64,000 bases of DNA from Lentzea albida. Its GTDB lineage: Bacteria; Actinomycetota; Actinomycetes; Mycobacteriales; Pseudonocardiaceae. Of the stretch, positions 43,776 to 50,775 are shown piece by piece. Location of the stretch: NCBI RefSeq assembly GCF_900111005.1, contig NZ_FOFV01000019.1:112365-176364 (forward strand), read 5' to 3'. The notes beneath the pieces were generated by a model that was not told the origin of the DNA, made no database searches, and saw nothing but the letters and a program-made list of their open reading frames with translations. A program made the position numbers and the translations under genes. Numbering within the stretch: the stretch's first letter is position 1; each line of letters opens with the position of its first letter.

Positions 43776-44236
43776 CCAGCTCCACCGCACTCGTCCGCCG
43801 CCGGTCCGTCCGGCGCGGCGCCGTCGTCCTCGCGCTCACGACGGCCGCGCTCGGCTCGGGCGTGGCCTACGCGGCCTGGACGAGCTCCGGCACCGGCAGC
43901 GCCACCACGAAGGCCGGCACCGCGCTGGCCCCGGTCGTGGCCGCGGGTGCCGTCACCACCGGGACGCTCTACCCCGGCGGCACCGGGGACGCGGTCGTGA
44001 CCGTGTCGAACCCCAACCCGTACCCGGTGCGGGTCACGTCCATCGCGCCGAACGGCGCGGGAACCTGCGGCGTCACGTTCTCCGAGCGGTTCCCGGGCAC
44101 GCAGCTCGCCGCCAAGAGCGCACCGGTGGCCATCACGTTCAGCGTGACCATGTCGGTGGACGCCCCGAACTCGTGCCAGGGCGCGACGATCGACGTGCCG
44201 GTGACCGTCACGATCGCCAGCGGGACCGGAGCGTGA
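43772..44236 (+). CDS. Secreted SipW/TasA-like signal-region protein, member 3
   Basis: A 154-residue protein paralogous to member 1. After a twin-arginine-like basic segment (VRRRSVRRG) comes ALTTAALGSGVAYAAWTSSG, again with the AYA/AWTS junction. The mature domain repeats LYPGGTGDAVVTVSNPNPYPV and carries two cysteines (GTCGVT, NSCQGA). The basic Arg pairs are not a clear Tat motif. Start overlaps member 2 (ATGA) and stop overlaps member 4 (GTGA), so the operon is translationally coupled throughout. Confidence 0.68.
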   Translation: MTSSTALVRRRSVRRGAVVLALTTAALGSGVAYAAWTSSGTGSATTKAGTALAPVVAAGAVTTGTLYPGGTGDAVVTVSNPNPYPVRVTSIAPNGAGTCGVTFSERFPGTQLAAKSAPVAITFSVTMSVDAPNSCQGATIDVPVTVTIASGTGA

Positions 44237-44589
44237 AGCGGCCGGTGCTCGCGGCGGCGGTGCTGTGCGTGCTCGCGGCACAGCCCGCCTCGGCCGCGTG
44301 GCAGACCTCGGCACCGGGAACGGCGAAGGCGAAGGCCGCCGCGGTCACCGCGCCGACCGGCATCACGTGCGCCACGTCGACCGGGGTCGTCACCTGGCAG
44401 GCGGTCGGGGGCGTACCGAACTATGATCTTCGGTGGAGCGACAAGGGCAACGGGGACGGCAACTTCACCACCCCCGTCCGCGTCTCCTCGACGTCCTACA
44501 CCGTCACCGGCGGAACTCCGCTGCGGGTGAGGGTCCGGGCCGTCGCGGGCAGCTGGACCTCCAGCTACACCGAACAGAATTGTTCCTGA
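44233..44589 (+). CDS. Small secreted protein with fibronectin-like domain, member 4
   Basis: A 118-residue exported protein: signal peptide KRPVLAAAVLCVLAAQPASA, then AAWQTSAPG (again starting with AAW), then a fibronectin-III-like beta domain (PTGITCATSTGVVTWQAVGG, NYDLRWSDKG, LRVRVRAVAGSW). The mature chain has two cysteines, one in ITCATS and one in the C-terminal TEQNCS. The GTG start overlaps the member 3 stop. It ends the four-gene operon. Confidence 0.62.
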   Translation: MKRPVLAAAVLCVLAAQPASAAWQTSAPGTAKAKAAAVTAPTGITCATSTGVVTWQAVGGVPNYDLRWSDKGNGDGNFTTPVRVSSTSYTVTGGTPLRVRVRAVAGSWTSSYTEQNCS

Positions 44590-44729
44590 TAATTCGCTCG
44601 ATCGGCTGAATCCCGTTCATCGGGATTTGGGGTCAAACCAGCAGGTGGTAGCCCTGCGTAGCTGTCAAGGTGTCAAAAGTCCTTCATTACAAGGGGAAAT
44701 CGGCGCCCGTCGGACGCTTGCGCAGTAGG

Positions 44730-44749
44730 TGAAGGTTCTCCAAGATTGG
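44730..44749 (+). promoter_or_regulatory. Shared 20-bp element, copy 2
   Basis: TGAAGGTTCTCCAAGATTGG, matching the copy at 42897-42916 at 18 of 20 positions, with CCAA-GA-TTGG as the inverted half-sites. It lies 123 bp before the fifth secreted-protein gene and, unlike copy 1, is followed by a long structured leader. Confidence 0.5.
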
Positions 44750-44787
44750 CAACGCGGCCCGCTGGGGCCGAGGGGCGAAGCGATGAA

Positions 44788-44872
44788 CCACCGGGCGAGT
44801 CTGGTCGCCGGTCCGGTGGGGAGCTAGAGGCGAACCCACCGCCTGGGAGCAACGACTCTGGAGAGTTGCGCC
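44788..44872 (+). promoter_or_regulatory. Structured leader sequestering the ribosome binding site
   Basis: A nested hairpin (CCACCG/CGGTGG enclosing GGCGA/TCGCC, 44788-44819) is followed by AGGCG/CGCCT (about 44827-44844) and GCAAC/GTTGC (44849-44869). The Shine-Dalgarno GGAGAG (44860-44865) lies in the last hairpin, 7 nt before the ATG at 44873, so opening this hairpin would control translation. No known riboswitch consensus was recognised. The upstream part, 44590-44729, holds a GCAGG/CCTGC hairpin (about 44641-44657) and no gene. Confidence 0.45.
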
Positions 44873-45370
44873 ATGCGAAGTCTGGGTCCGCGCCTTGAGA
44901 TCGCCGTGTCCTTGACGATCCTCATGCTCGGAGCGGCGGTCGTCGCCGCCATGCACCTCACGTGGCCCGAGCCGCAGAAGCCCGCGATGGCGTACTCCGT
45001 CAGCAGCGGCGAGTCCGGCATGCAGCAGCTCAAGCCGTTCGAGATCAACGACATCTCCGGCGCCCCCGTCGAACTCACGCCGGGTGCGGTCGGCGAGCGC
45101 AAGGTGCGGCTGTCGAACCCCAACCCGGTCCTGATCATCGTCGAGAGCCTGTCCGCCGTGCCGGGCCAGCCGCTCGACGCCACCCAGCAGCGCGTCGCGG
45201 GATGCCCGGCCGGCGTGCTGACCGTCGTGCCGCTCACCGACATCGTCGAGATCCCGGCCGGGGGCGCCGTCGAGGTGACCATGAAGGTCGAGGTGGCGCA
45301 GGACGTGCCGGCGGAGTGCGCCGAGCTCGTCTTCCCGCTCACCTACTCGGGCCGCGCGAAGCACGGCTAG
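44873..45370 (+). CDS. Membrane-anchored beta-domain protein, member 5
   Basis: A 165-residue protein with an N-terminal anchor or uncleaved signal (LEIAVSLTILMLGAAVVAAM) and one Ig-like domain: LTPGAVGERKVRLSNPNPVL keeps the NPN motif, and two cysteines lie in AGCPAG and AECAELV. It resembles members 1-3, but its signal end differs (no AAWTS). It has its own promoter region with the shared 20-bp element and a structured leader. Possibly a membrane-bound assembly partner; inference. Confidence 0.65.
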   Translation: MRSLGPRLEIAVSLTILMLGAAVVAAMHLTWPEPQKPAMAYSVSSGESGMQQLKPFEINDISGAPVELTPGAVGERKVRLSNPNPVLIIVESLSAVPGQPLDATQQRVAGCPAGVLTVVPLTDIVEIPAGGAVEVTMKVEVAQDVPAECAELVFPLTYSGRAKHG

Positions 45371-45395
45371 CCCGCACGCGAGCCGCGCCACGACC

Positions 45396-46064
45396 TCACA
45401 GGTGCTTCAGCGCCTCCCGCCGGGACAGCGGCGACAACCCCGGCCGCTCCGCCACGAACGCGCGCACCCACCCCGGCTCGGTCTTCCCGAAGTCCCGCAG
45501 CGCCCACCCGATCCCCTTGCGCAGGAAGAAGTCGGGGTCGTCCGCGTTGGCGTCGACGCACGCCGTCAGCAGTTCCACGTCCGTGGCGCCCTTGAACCCC
45601 AGCTGGCAGATCACCGACGTGCGGCGCCGCCACCGGTCCGCGTCGACAGACCACTTCAGCACCAACGGCCGCACCACGCCCGGATCCGACCGCAGCAACG
45701 GGCCGACGCGTTTCGACGCGATCTCGTCGACGTAGTCCCACCACGCGCCGGTCACGATCATCTCGTCGAACCACGGCAGCAGATCAACGGACTGGAATCG
45801 GCGATCACCGCTCAGCGACAACGCCATGTAGCGCTCTTCGCGATAGGTCGCCTCGCGCCACAACGCCTGCACGGCGCCGAGCCACTCGTCGCGGTCGTGC
45901 ACCCGCGGCAGCGACTTCAACAGGGCCGCGCGCGCCGGTTTCTGCACGCCCAGGAACGGCATGTCGGACTTCATGTACGCCTGCATCTCCGGCGCCTTCA
46001 CCGGGTCAGCGAGCTCCTCGAGTCCCGTTCTGACCGCTTTGATCAAGGAAACCTCAAGAGTCAC
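45396..46064 (-). CDS. AlkD-like DNA alkylation repair protein (HEAT-like)
   Basis: A 222-residue all-helical protein of the AlkC/AlkD family, which excises or binds alkylated bases. Signatures include PFLGVQKPARAALLKSL, WREATYREERYMAL, and WWDYVDEIASKRVGPLL (the WD region that faces DNA in AlkD), followed by DPDFFLRKGIGWALRDFGK. GTG at 46064 is likely; a TTG at 46070 is possible. A TATACC -10 next to the start suggests a leaderless mRNA. It is convergent with member 5 of the secreted cluster and is not part of an operon. Confidence 0.87.
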   Translation of the reverse strand: MTLEVSLIKAVRTGLEELADPVKAPEMQAYMKSDMPFLGVQKPARAALLKSLPRVHDRDEWLGAVQALWREATYREERYMALSLSGDRRFQSVDLLPWFDEMIVTGAWWDYVDEIASKRVGPLLRSDPGVVRPLVLKWSVDADRWRRRTSVICQLGFKGATDVELLTACVDANADDPDFFLRKGIGWALRDFGKTEPGWVRAFVAERPGLSPLSRREALKHL

Positions 46065-46072
46065 GTCCAAAC

Positions 46073-46078
46073 GGTATA
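46073..46078 (-). promoter_or_regulatory. -10 box for a leaderless AlkD-like mRNA
   Basis: On the minus strand TATACC (46073-46078) ends 8 nt before the GTG at 46064. A weak -35 CTCAAC lies about 18 bp upstream. Transcription would start near the start codon. Confidence 0.4.
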
Positions 46079-46210
46079 GCCATTAGGAGTAGCCCTGTTG
46101 AGATTTATGGCCCCATCGGTACCGAAAGTGCTAACGAACCAGCAAAACATCACTTGACCGGGCGCTTCTGTGAACGGAAAGGGCACTCCGCACCTATACA
46201 GTTCGCGTTC

Positions 46211-47215
46211 ATGCGTGTGCTCATGGTTGTGGCGGCGCTCGTGCTGGGCAGCATGGGCGCCACCAAAGCGGACGCGGTGGGTTATCTGGATCTGCCGCTG
46301 GTGAACGGGAACGGCGAACAGCGGGGTGGCGTGCACCCCGACCTGCCGACCGACCGCGCCACGATCGAGCAGTTGCTGGCGGGCTACCGCGCCGAGGGCA
46401 TCTCGCCGGTGCGGTTCAAGGCGTTGCTGTGGCAGTACTGGATCGTCCGCGCCGCCGAGGACGCGGGCGTGAACCTGTCCGAGTGGGACCCGCAGCGCAC
46501 GGCCGCCGCCAACAAGGCCGTGATCTTCGCCGTCTACGACTTCTACGCGAAGCTCCACCTGACGCACCCGGACACGTTGCGGTGGATGGGTTTCGCGAAC
46601 ATCGGCGCGCCCGCGTTCGCCGCCGGCATGCTCGACCTCGGCTCGGTCCCGGAACTGCGCTGGTTCTCGACGATGCTGATGTCGATGCAGAAGCACATCT
46701 TCATGGACCTGGGCGCGATGCACGCCGCCTACCTGCACGGCGGGATCGAGGCCGTCCGGGAGATGCGCGACGCGGGCATCATCGACGCGGACACCACCGC
46801 GGCGTGGGAGGACCCGGCGCAGGCGGTCATGGAGTTCTCCTCGCGCGAGCAGAACCTGGTGATCGCGGACCAGTTCAACCGCATGCGATCGCGGTTGCTG
46901 CCGCCCGGTGAGATCGTCACGTACGCGATCACGGTCGCCGGGCCGATGCCGGTGCCGGGCGGGAAGACGCCCGCGCAGTACCGGCCGCTGTTCGGCGGTC
47001 CGCTGCCCGCGTTCAACTACGCGGACCGGGTGGCGCGCTGGGACTTCCTGAGCAACGACACGGTCCCCGCCTACGAGCGGTTGAGCTCCGAGGCCGTGCA
47101 CCGGATCGTGCAGCGGCCGTTCGCGGACCGCGTCGCCGAGTACCGGGCCACGACGCGCCTGATCGACCTGCTGCCGTTCACCGGATCCGACGTGGAATCG
47201 CAGCCGTCGAAGTAG
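46211..47215 (+). CDS. Secreted protein of unknown function
   Basis: A 334-residue exported protein with a signal peptide (MRVLMVVAALVLGSMGATKADA, cleavage after ADA). The mature chain is largely helical and contains WQYWIVRAAEDAGVNLSEWD and AVIFAVYDFYAKLHLTHPD, then repeated short helices. It has no recognised catalytic motif and no cysteines. ATG at 46211 was chosen because upstream in-frame codons from 46154 precede the signal sequence. It may be an extracellular enzyme or scaffold of actinobacteria; unknown. Confidence 0.7.
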   Translation: MRVLMVVAALVLGSMGATKADAVGYLDLPLVNGNGEQRGGVHPDLPTDRATIEQLLAGYRAEGISPVRFKALLWQYWIVRAAEDAGVNLSEWDPQRTAAANKAVIFAVYDFYAKLHLTHPDTLRWMGFANIGAPAFAAGMLDLGSVPELRWFSTMLMSMQKHIFMDLGAMHAAYLHGGIEAVREMRDAGIIDADTTAAWEDPAQAVMEFSSREQNLVIADQFNRMRSRLLPPGEIVTYAITVAGPMPVPGGKTPAQYRPLFGGPLPAFNYADRVARWDFLSNDTVPAYERLSSEAVHRIVQRPFADRVAEYRATTRLIDLLPFTGSDVESQPSK

Positions 47216-47225
47216 GCTGGCGGCC

Positions 47226-48641
47226 ATGACGTCGTACGACTACGACCTGATCGTCATCGGCTCTGGTCCTGGCGGCCAGAAGGCGGCGATCGCGGGTGCG
47301 AAACTGGGCAAGCGCGTCGCCATCATCGACAGGCAGGAGATGATCGGCGGCGTCTGCGCGAACACGGGCACCATCCCGTCGAAGACGCTGCGCGAAGCCG
47401 TCATGTTCCTGACGGGCATGAGCCAGCGCGAGTTGTACGGCGCCAGCTACCGCGTCAAGCAGGACATCACGATCAACGACCTGATGGCCCGCACGCAGCA
47501 CGTGATCGGCCGCGAGGTGCAGGTCGTGCGGGCGCAGCTGCACCGCAACGGCATCGATCTCCTCAACGGCTTCGGCCGCTTCGTCGACGAGCACACCGTG
47601 GCGGTCGACGGCAGCCACCGCGGCGACCACACGACGATCACCGGCGAGTTCGTCGTGATCGCGACCGGCACGACGCCCGCCCGTCCGTCCGGCGTGGACT
47701 TCGACGAGGAGCGGATCCTCGACTCCGACGAGGTCTTCGCCTTGCAGGAGATCCCGTCGTCGCTGGTCGTGGTCGGCGCGGGGGTGATCGGCATCGAGTA
47801 CGCGTCGATGTTCGCGGCGCTCGGCACCCGCGTGACGGTCGTCGAGCAGCGCGAGCGGATGCTCGACTTCTGCGACCCGGAGATCGTCGAGTCGCTCAAG
47901 TTCCACCTGCGCGACCAGGCCGTCACGTTCCGGTTCGGCGAGAAGGTCGTGAACGTCCAGGTCTCCCAGGGCGGCACCATCACGACGCTGGCCTCGGGCA
48001 AGCGCATCCCGGCCGCCGCCGTCATGTACTCGGCCGGTCGCCAGGGCACCACGGACAAGCTGGACCTCGCCGCCGCCGGTCTCGAGGCGGACAACCGCGG
48101 CAGGCTGAGCGTCGACGAGCACTACCGCACGCCCGTCGAGCACATCTACGCCGTCGGCGACGTGATCGGCTTCCCGGCGCTGGCCGCGACGTCGATGGAC
48201 CAGGGCCGCCTGGCCGCGTACCACGCGTTCGGCGAACCGGTGCACGAGCTGACCGGCCTGCAGCCCATCGGCATCTACACGATCCCCGAGATCTCCTACT
48301 GCGGTGCCACGGAAGCCGAGCTGACGTCGTCCGCCGTTCCCTACGAGGTCGGCATCTCCCGCTACCGCGAGCTCGCGCGCGGCCAGATCGTCGGTGACGC
48401 GTACGGCATGCTGAAGCTGCTGGTGTCCACTGTGGACCGCAAGATCCTCGGTGTGCACGTGTTCGGCACCGGCGCCACGGACCTCGTGCACATCGGCCAG
48501 GCCGTGATGGGCTGCGGCGGCACGGTCGACTACCTGGTCGACACGGTGTTCAACTACCCGACGCTGTCCGAGGCCTACAAGGTCGCGGCACTCGACGCCA
48601 CGAACAAGATCCGCGCGCTGGACCGCTTCACGGCCCAGTGA
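47226..48641 (+). CDS. sthA: Soluble NAD(P)+ transhydrogenase (Si-specific)
   Basis: A 471-residue flavoprotein of the pyridine nucleotide-disulphide oxidoreductase family. FAD is bound at VIGSGPGGQKAAIAGAKLG, NAD(P) at VVVGAGVIGIEYASMFAALG, and the second FAD motif is YAVGDVIGFPAL. In GGVCANTGTIPSKTLR only one Cys of the redox CxxxxC pair remains, as in SthA and unlike lipoamide dehydrogenase. It reversibly transfers hydride between NADPH and NAD+. ATG at 47226. It stands alone and ends 3 nt from the convergent response-regulator gene. Confidence 0.94.
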   Translation: MTSYDYDLIVIGSGPGGQKAAIAGAKLGKRVAIIDRQEMIGGVCANTGTIPSKTLREAVMFLTGMSQRELYGASYRVKQDITINDLMARTQHVIGREVQVVRAQLHRNGIDLLNGFGRFVDEHTVAVDGSHRGDHTTITGEFVVIATGTTPARPSGVDFDEERILDSDEVFALQEIPSSLVVVGAGVIGIEYASMFAALGTRVTVVEQRERMLDFCDPEIVESLKFHLRDQAVTFRFGEKVVNVQVSQGGTITTLASGKRIPAAAVMYSAGRQGTTDKLDLAAAGLEADNRGRLSVDEHYRTPVEHIYAVGDVIGFPALAATSMDQGRLAAYHAFGEPVHELTGLQPIGIYTIPEISYCGATEAELTSSAVPYEVGISRYRELARGQIVGDAYGMLKLLVSTVDRKILGVHVFGTGATDLVHIGQAVMGCGGTVDYLVDTVFNYPTLSEAYKVAALDATNKIRALDRFTAQ

Positions 48642-48644
48642 CCG

Positions 48645-49295
48645 TCACGACCGGGTGAGGCCGCCGTCGTGGGCCACGATGGCGGCCTGCACGCGGTTGG
48701 TGACCTCCAGCTTGGGCAGGATCCGGCTGATGTGCGCCTTGACCGTGCCGGTCGCCATGAAGAGCTGTTCGCCGATCTCGGTGTTGGACAGGCCTTCGCC
48801 CACGAGCCTCAGCACGTTCCGCTCGGTCTCGGTGAGCGCGTCGATCTTGCGACGCGCGTCCGTGCCGGCGTCGGGTGCGACGAGGTGCTTCTCGATGAGG
48901 CGCCTGGTGATCTGCGGGGCGAGGATCGGTTCGCCCTGCGCGGCCTTGCGCACGGCGTTGATCAGCTCCTGCGGCGGGGTGTCCTTGAGCAGGAACCCGG
49001 TCGCGCCGACCTTCAGCGCCTGCGCCACGTAGGAGTCCTCGCCGAACGTCGTGAGCATGACGACGTTGGCCCTCGACGCGATCTGCTCGGCGGCCTTCAG
49101 CCCGTCGCCGCCCGGCATGCGGATGTCGAGCAGCGCGACGTCGACCGAGTGCTTCAGCGTCAGCTCCACGGCCTGCCTGCCGTCGCTCGCCTCGGCCACG
49201 ACGGTGATGTCCGGGTCGTTCTCGAGGATCAGCCGGATGCCGGCGCGCATGAGCGTTTCGTCGTCGGCGATGAGCACTCGGATCACGTCCCGCAC
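48645..49295 (-). CDS. NarL/LuxR-type response regulator
   Basis: A 216-residue response regulator. The receiver has IADDETLMRAG, the phospho-acceptor Asp in VALLDIRMPGGDG, Thr in VMLTTFGEDSYV and Lys in GFLLKDTPPQEL. The LuxR HTH is LTETERNVLRLVGEGLSNTEIGEQLFMATGTVKAHISRIL. GTG at 49295 follows AGGAGAGG, so it overlaps the end of the second kinase gene almost directly. It is the only regulator for two adjacent kinases. Confidence 0.95.
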   Translation of the reverse strand: MRDVIRVLIADDETLMRAGIRLILENDPDITVVAEASDGRQAVELTLKHSVDVALLDIRMPGGDGLKAAEQIASRANVVMLTTFGEDSYVAQALKVGATGFLLKDTPPQELINAVRKAAQGEPILAPQITRRLIEKHLVAPDAGTDARRKIDALTETERNVLRLVGEGLSNTEIGEQLFMATGTVKAHISRILPKLEVTNRVQAAIVAHDGGLTRS

Positions 49296-49296
49296 C

Positions 49297-50775
49297 CTAC
49301 GGCCTCTCCTGCTCCTTGGAGTGCAGCTTGCCGTCGCGGAAGCACAGCTTGTAGACGAGCTCGGCGTTGTGCGACGTCCGGAACCGCGAGCACCCGTCGA
49401 CGCCGAGCTGCCCCACGCCGAACTGGTCCATCACCTCCTCTTCGGGGGTGACGCCCACCTTCAGCGAGTCGAAGTACGGCGCGTTCATCTGGCTCGTGTT
49501 CAGCAACGCGAAGAGCAGCAACACGACCAGCGCGCCGACGATCGGCACCAGCGCCAGCAACCCGAGGCAGCCGCCGCCGAGCACGCGGGGCACGGTCAGG
49601 ACCTCGGCGGCGAGCGGTGGCGGCACCTCGACCACCTCGGTGCTCGCCTGGTCCGCCTGCGCGGGCGGGTGCAGCGGGACGTCGGCCGCGACCCGGAACC
49701 CGCCCTCGGGCGGCGGTCCCGCGGTGAACGAGCCGCCGAGCAGCCCGACGCGTTCCTCGAGGCCGATCAGGCCGCGCCGGGTGCCCTTGCCCGGCACCGC
49801 GGTGGACGGTCCGTTCAGGACCTGGATGCGCGCCCGGCCCGCCTGGACCGCGACCTGCACCCGCGCACGGGCGGCCGGGGCGTGCTTGTGGAGGTTGGTC
49901 AGGGCCTCGCGGACCACGCGGTGCACGGCCCGGCGGGTGCGCGGGTCGGCGCCGTGCAGGTCGTCGCCCGACCAGTCGAGCGAGACGGCGATGCCCGCGT
50001 CCGCCGAGCTCTCGACCAGCGCGGTGATGTCGGACCGGGTGCCGGTGTCCTCGTCGAGCGACTCGGGTTCGGGGTTGGTGCGCAGCACGCCGAGGATCTC
50101 GCGCAGCTCGGCCATCGCGAGCGACGACGTGGTGCGGATCAGCTCGGCCTGCTCGTGCAGCTGCGGTGCCTTCGTCGCGGTCGCGAGCTCCAACGCCCCG
50201 GCGTGGATGGAGATCAGGCTGAGCCGGTGGCCGAGCATGTCGTGCATCTCGCCGGCGATGTGCGCGCGTTCCTCGGACCGGGCGGAGGCGGCGGTCAGGG
50301 CGCGGGCGCGTTCCAGGTACTCGTTGCGCTCCCGCAGGAGCCGGACCATCGGCTTGCGGCGGCCGAGCAGCATGCCGGACACGGCGGGGAAGACCACGAA
50401 GAACGCCGACCCGAAGAACCCGCCGACCAGGGTCTGCCACAGCGGCGCGTTGTCGTAGACCTGGAACAGGCTGAACGCCGTCTGCAGGAGCGTCGTCACG
50501 CCGAGCAGCGCCCACAGCCTGCCGAGTCGCGGAACGCGCCGGGACACGGCGAACACCACGAAGGCCGTGAGGGACATCGCCCAGAGGTTGTTGACCGCGA
50601 ACAGCGGGGCCGTGAGCAGCAGCGCCCACTCCGGCTTCTTCGGCGCGAACCACACGAGAGCGGCGATCCACAGCGCGCTCGCGATGGTCAGCAGCGGGTG
50701 CGGGACCGGGGCCAGCGGGGCGATCAGCGGCACGAGCCCGACGAGGAACGCGAGCGACGGCCAGACGAACCTCAT
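49297..50775 (-). CDS. Histidine kinase 2 of a twin-kinase operon (HisKA_3 type)
   Basis: A 492-residue NarX-like kinase. Four to five N-terminal membrane helices (1-130) lack an obvious sensor domain. The H box is AHIAGEMHDMLGHRLSLI, the N box is VVREALTNLHKHAP, and G boxes are TRRGLIGLEERVGLLGG. After the ATPase comes another membrane helix (GCLGLLALVPIVGALVVLLL) and a C-terminal extracytoplasmic tail of about 65 residues with two Cys (DGCSRF, KLCFRDG). ATGA overlap with kinase 1 at 50772-50775. The tail may be the sensor; inference. Confidence 0.9.
   Translation of the reverse strand: MRFVWPSLAFLVGLVPLIAPLAPVPHPLLTIASALWIAALVWFAPKKPEWALLLTAPLFAVNNLWAMSLTAFVVFAVSRRVPRLGRLWALLGVTTLLQTAFSLFQVYDNAPLWQTLVGGFFGSAFFVVFPAVSGMLLGRRKPMVRLLRERNEYLERARALTAASARSEERAHIAGEMHDMLGHRLSLISIHAGALELATATKAPQLHEQAELIRTTSSLAMAELREILGVLRTNPEPESLDEDTGTRSDITALVESSADAGIAVSLDWSGDDLHGADPRTRRAVHRVVREALTNLHKHAPAARARVQVAVQAGRARIQVLNGPSTAVPGKGTRRGLIGLEERVGLLGGSFTAGPPPEGGFRVAADVPLHPPAQADQASTEVVEVPPPLAAEVLTVPRVLGGGCLGLLALVPIVGALVVLLLFALLNTSQMNAPYFDSLKVGVTPEEEVMDQFGVGQLGVDGCSRFRTSHNAELVYKLCFRDGKLHSKEQERP

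Noticed and set aside
40122..43790. 1222-residue open frame antisense to pheT and the secreted cluster
   Set aside because: Crosses a clear terminator and several true genes; composition is that of a GC shadow.
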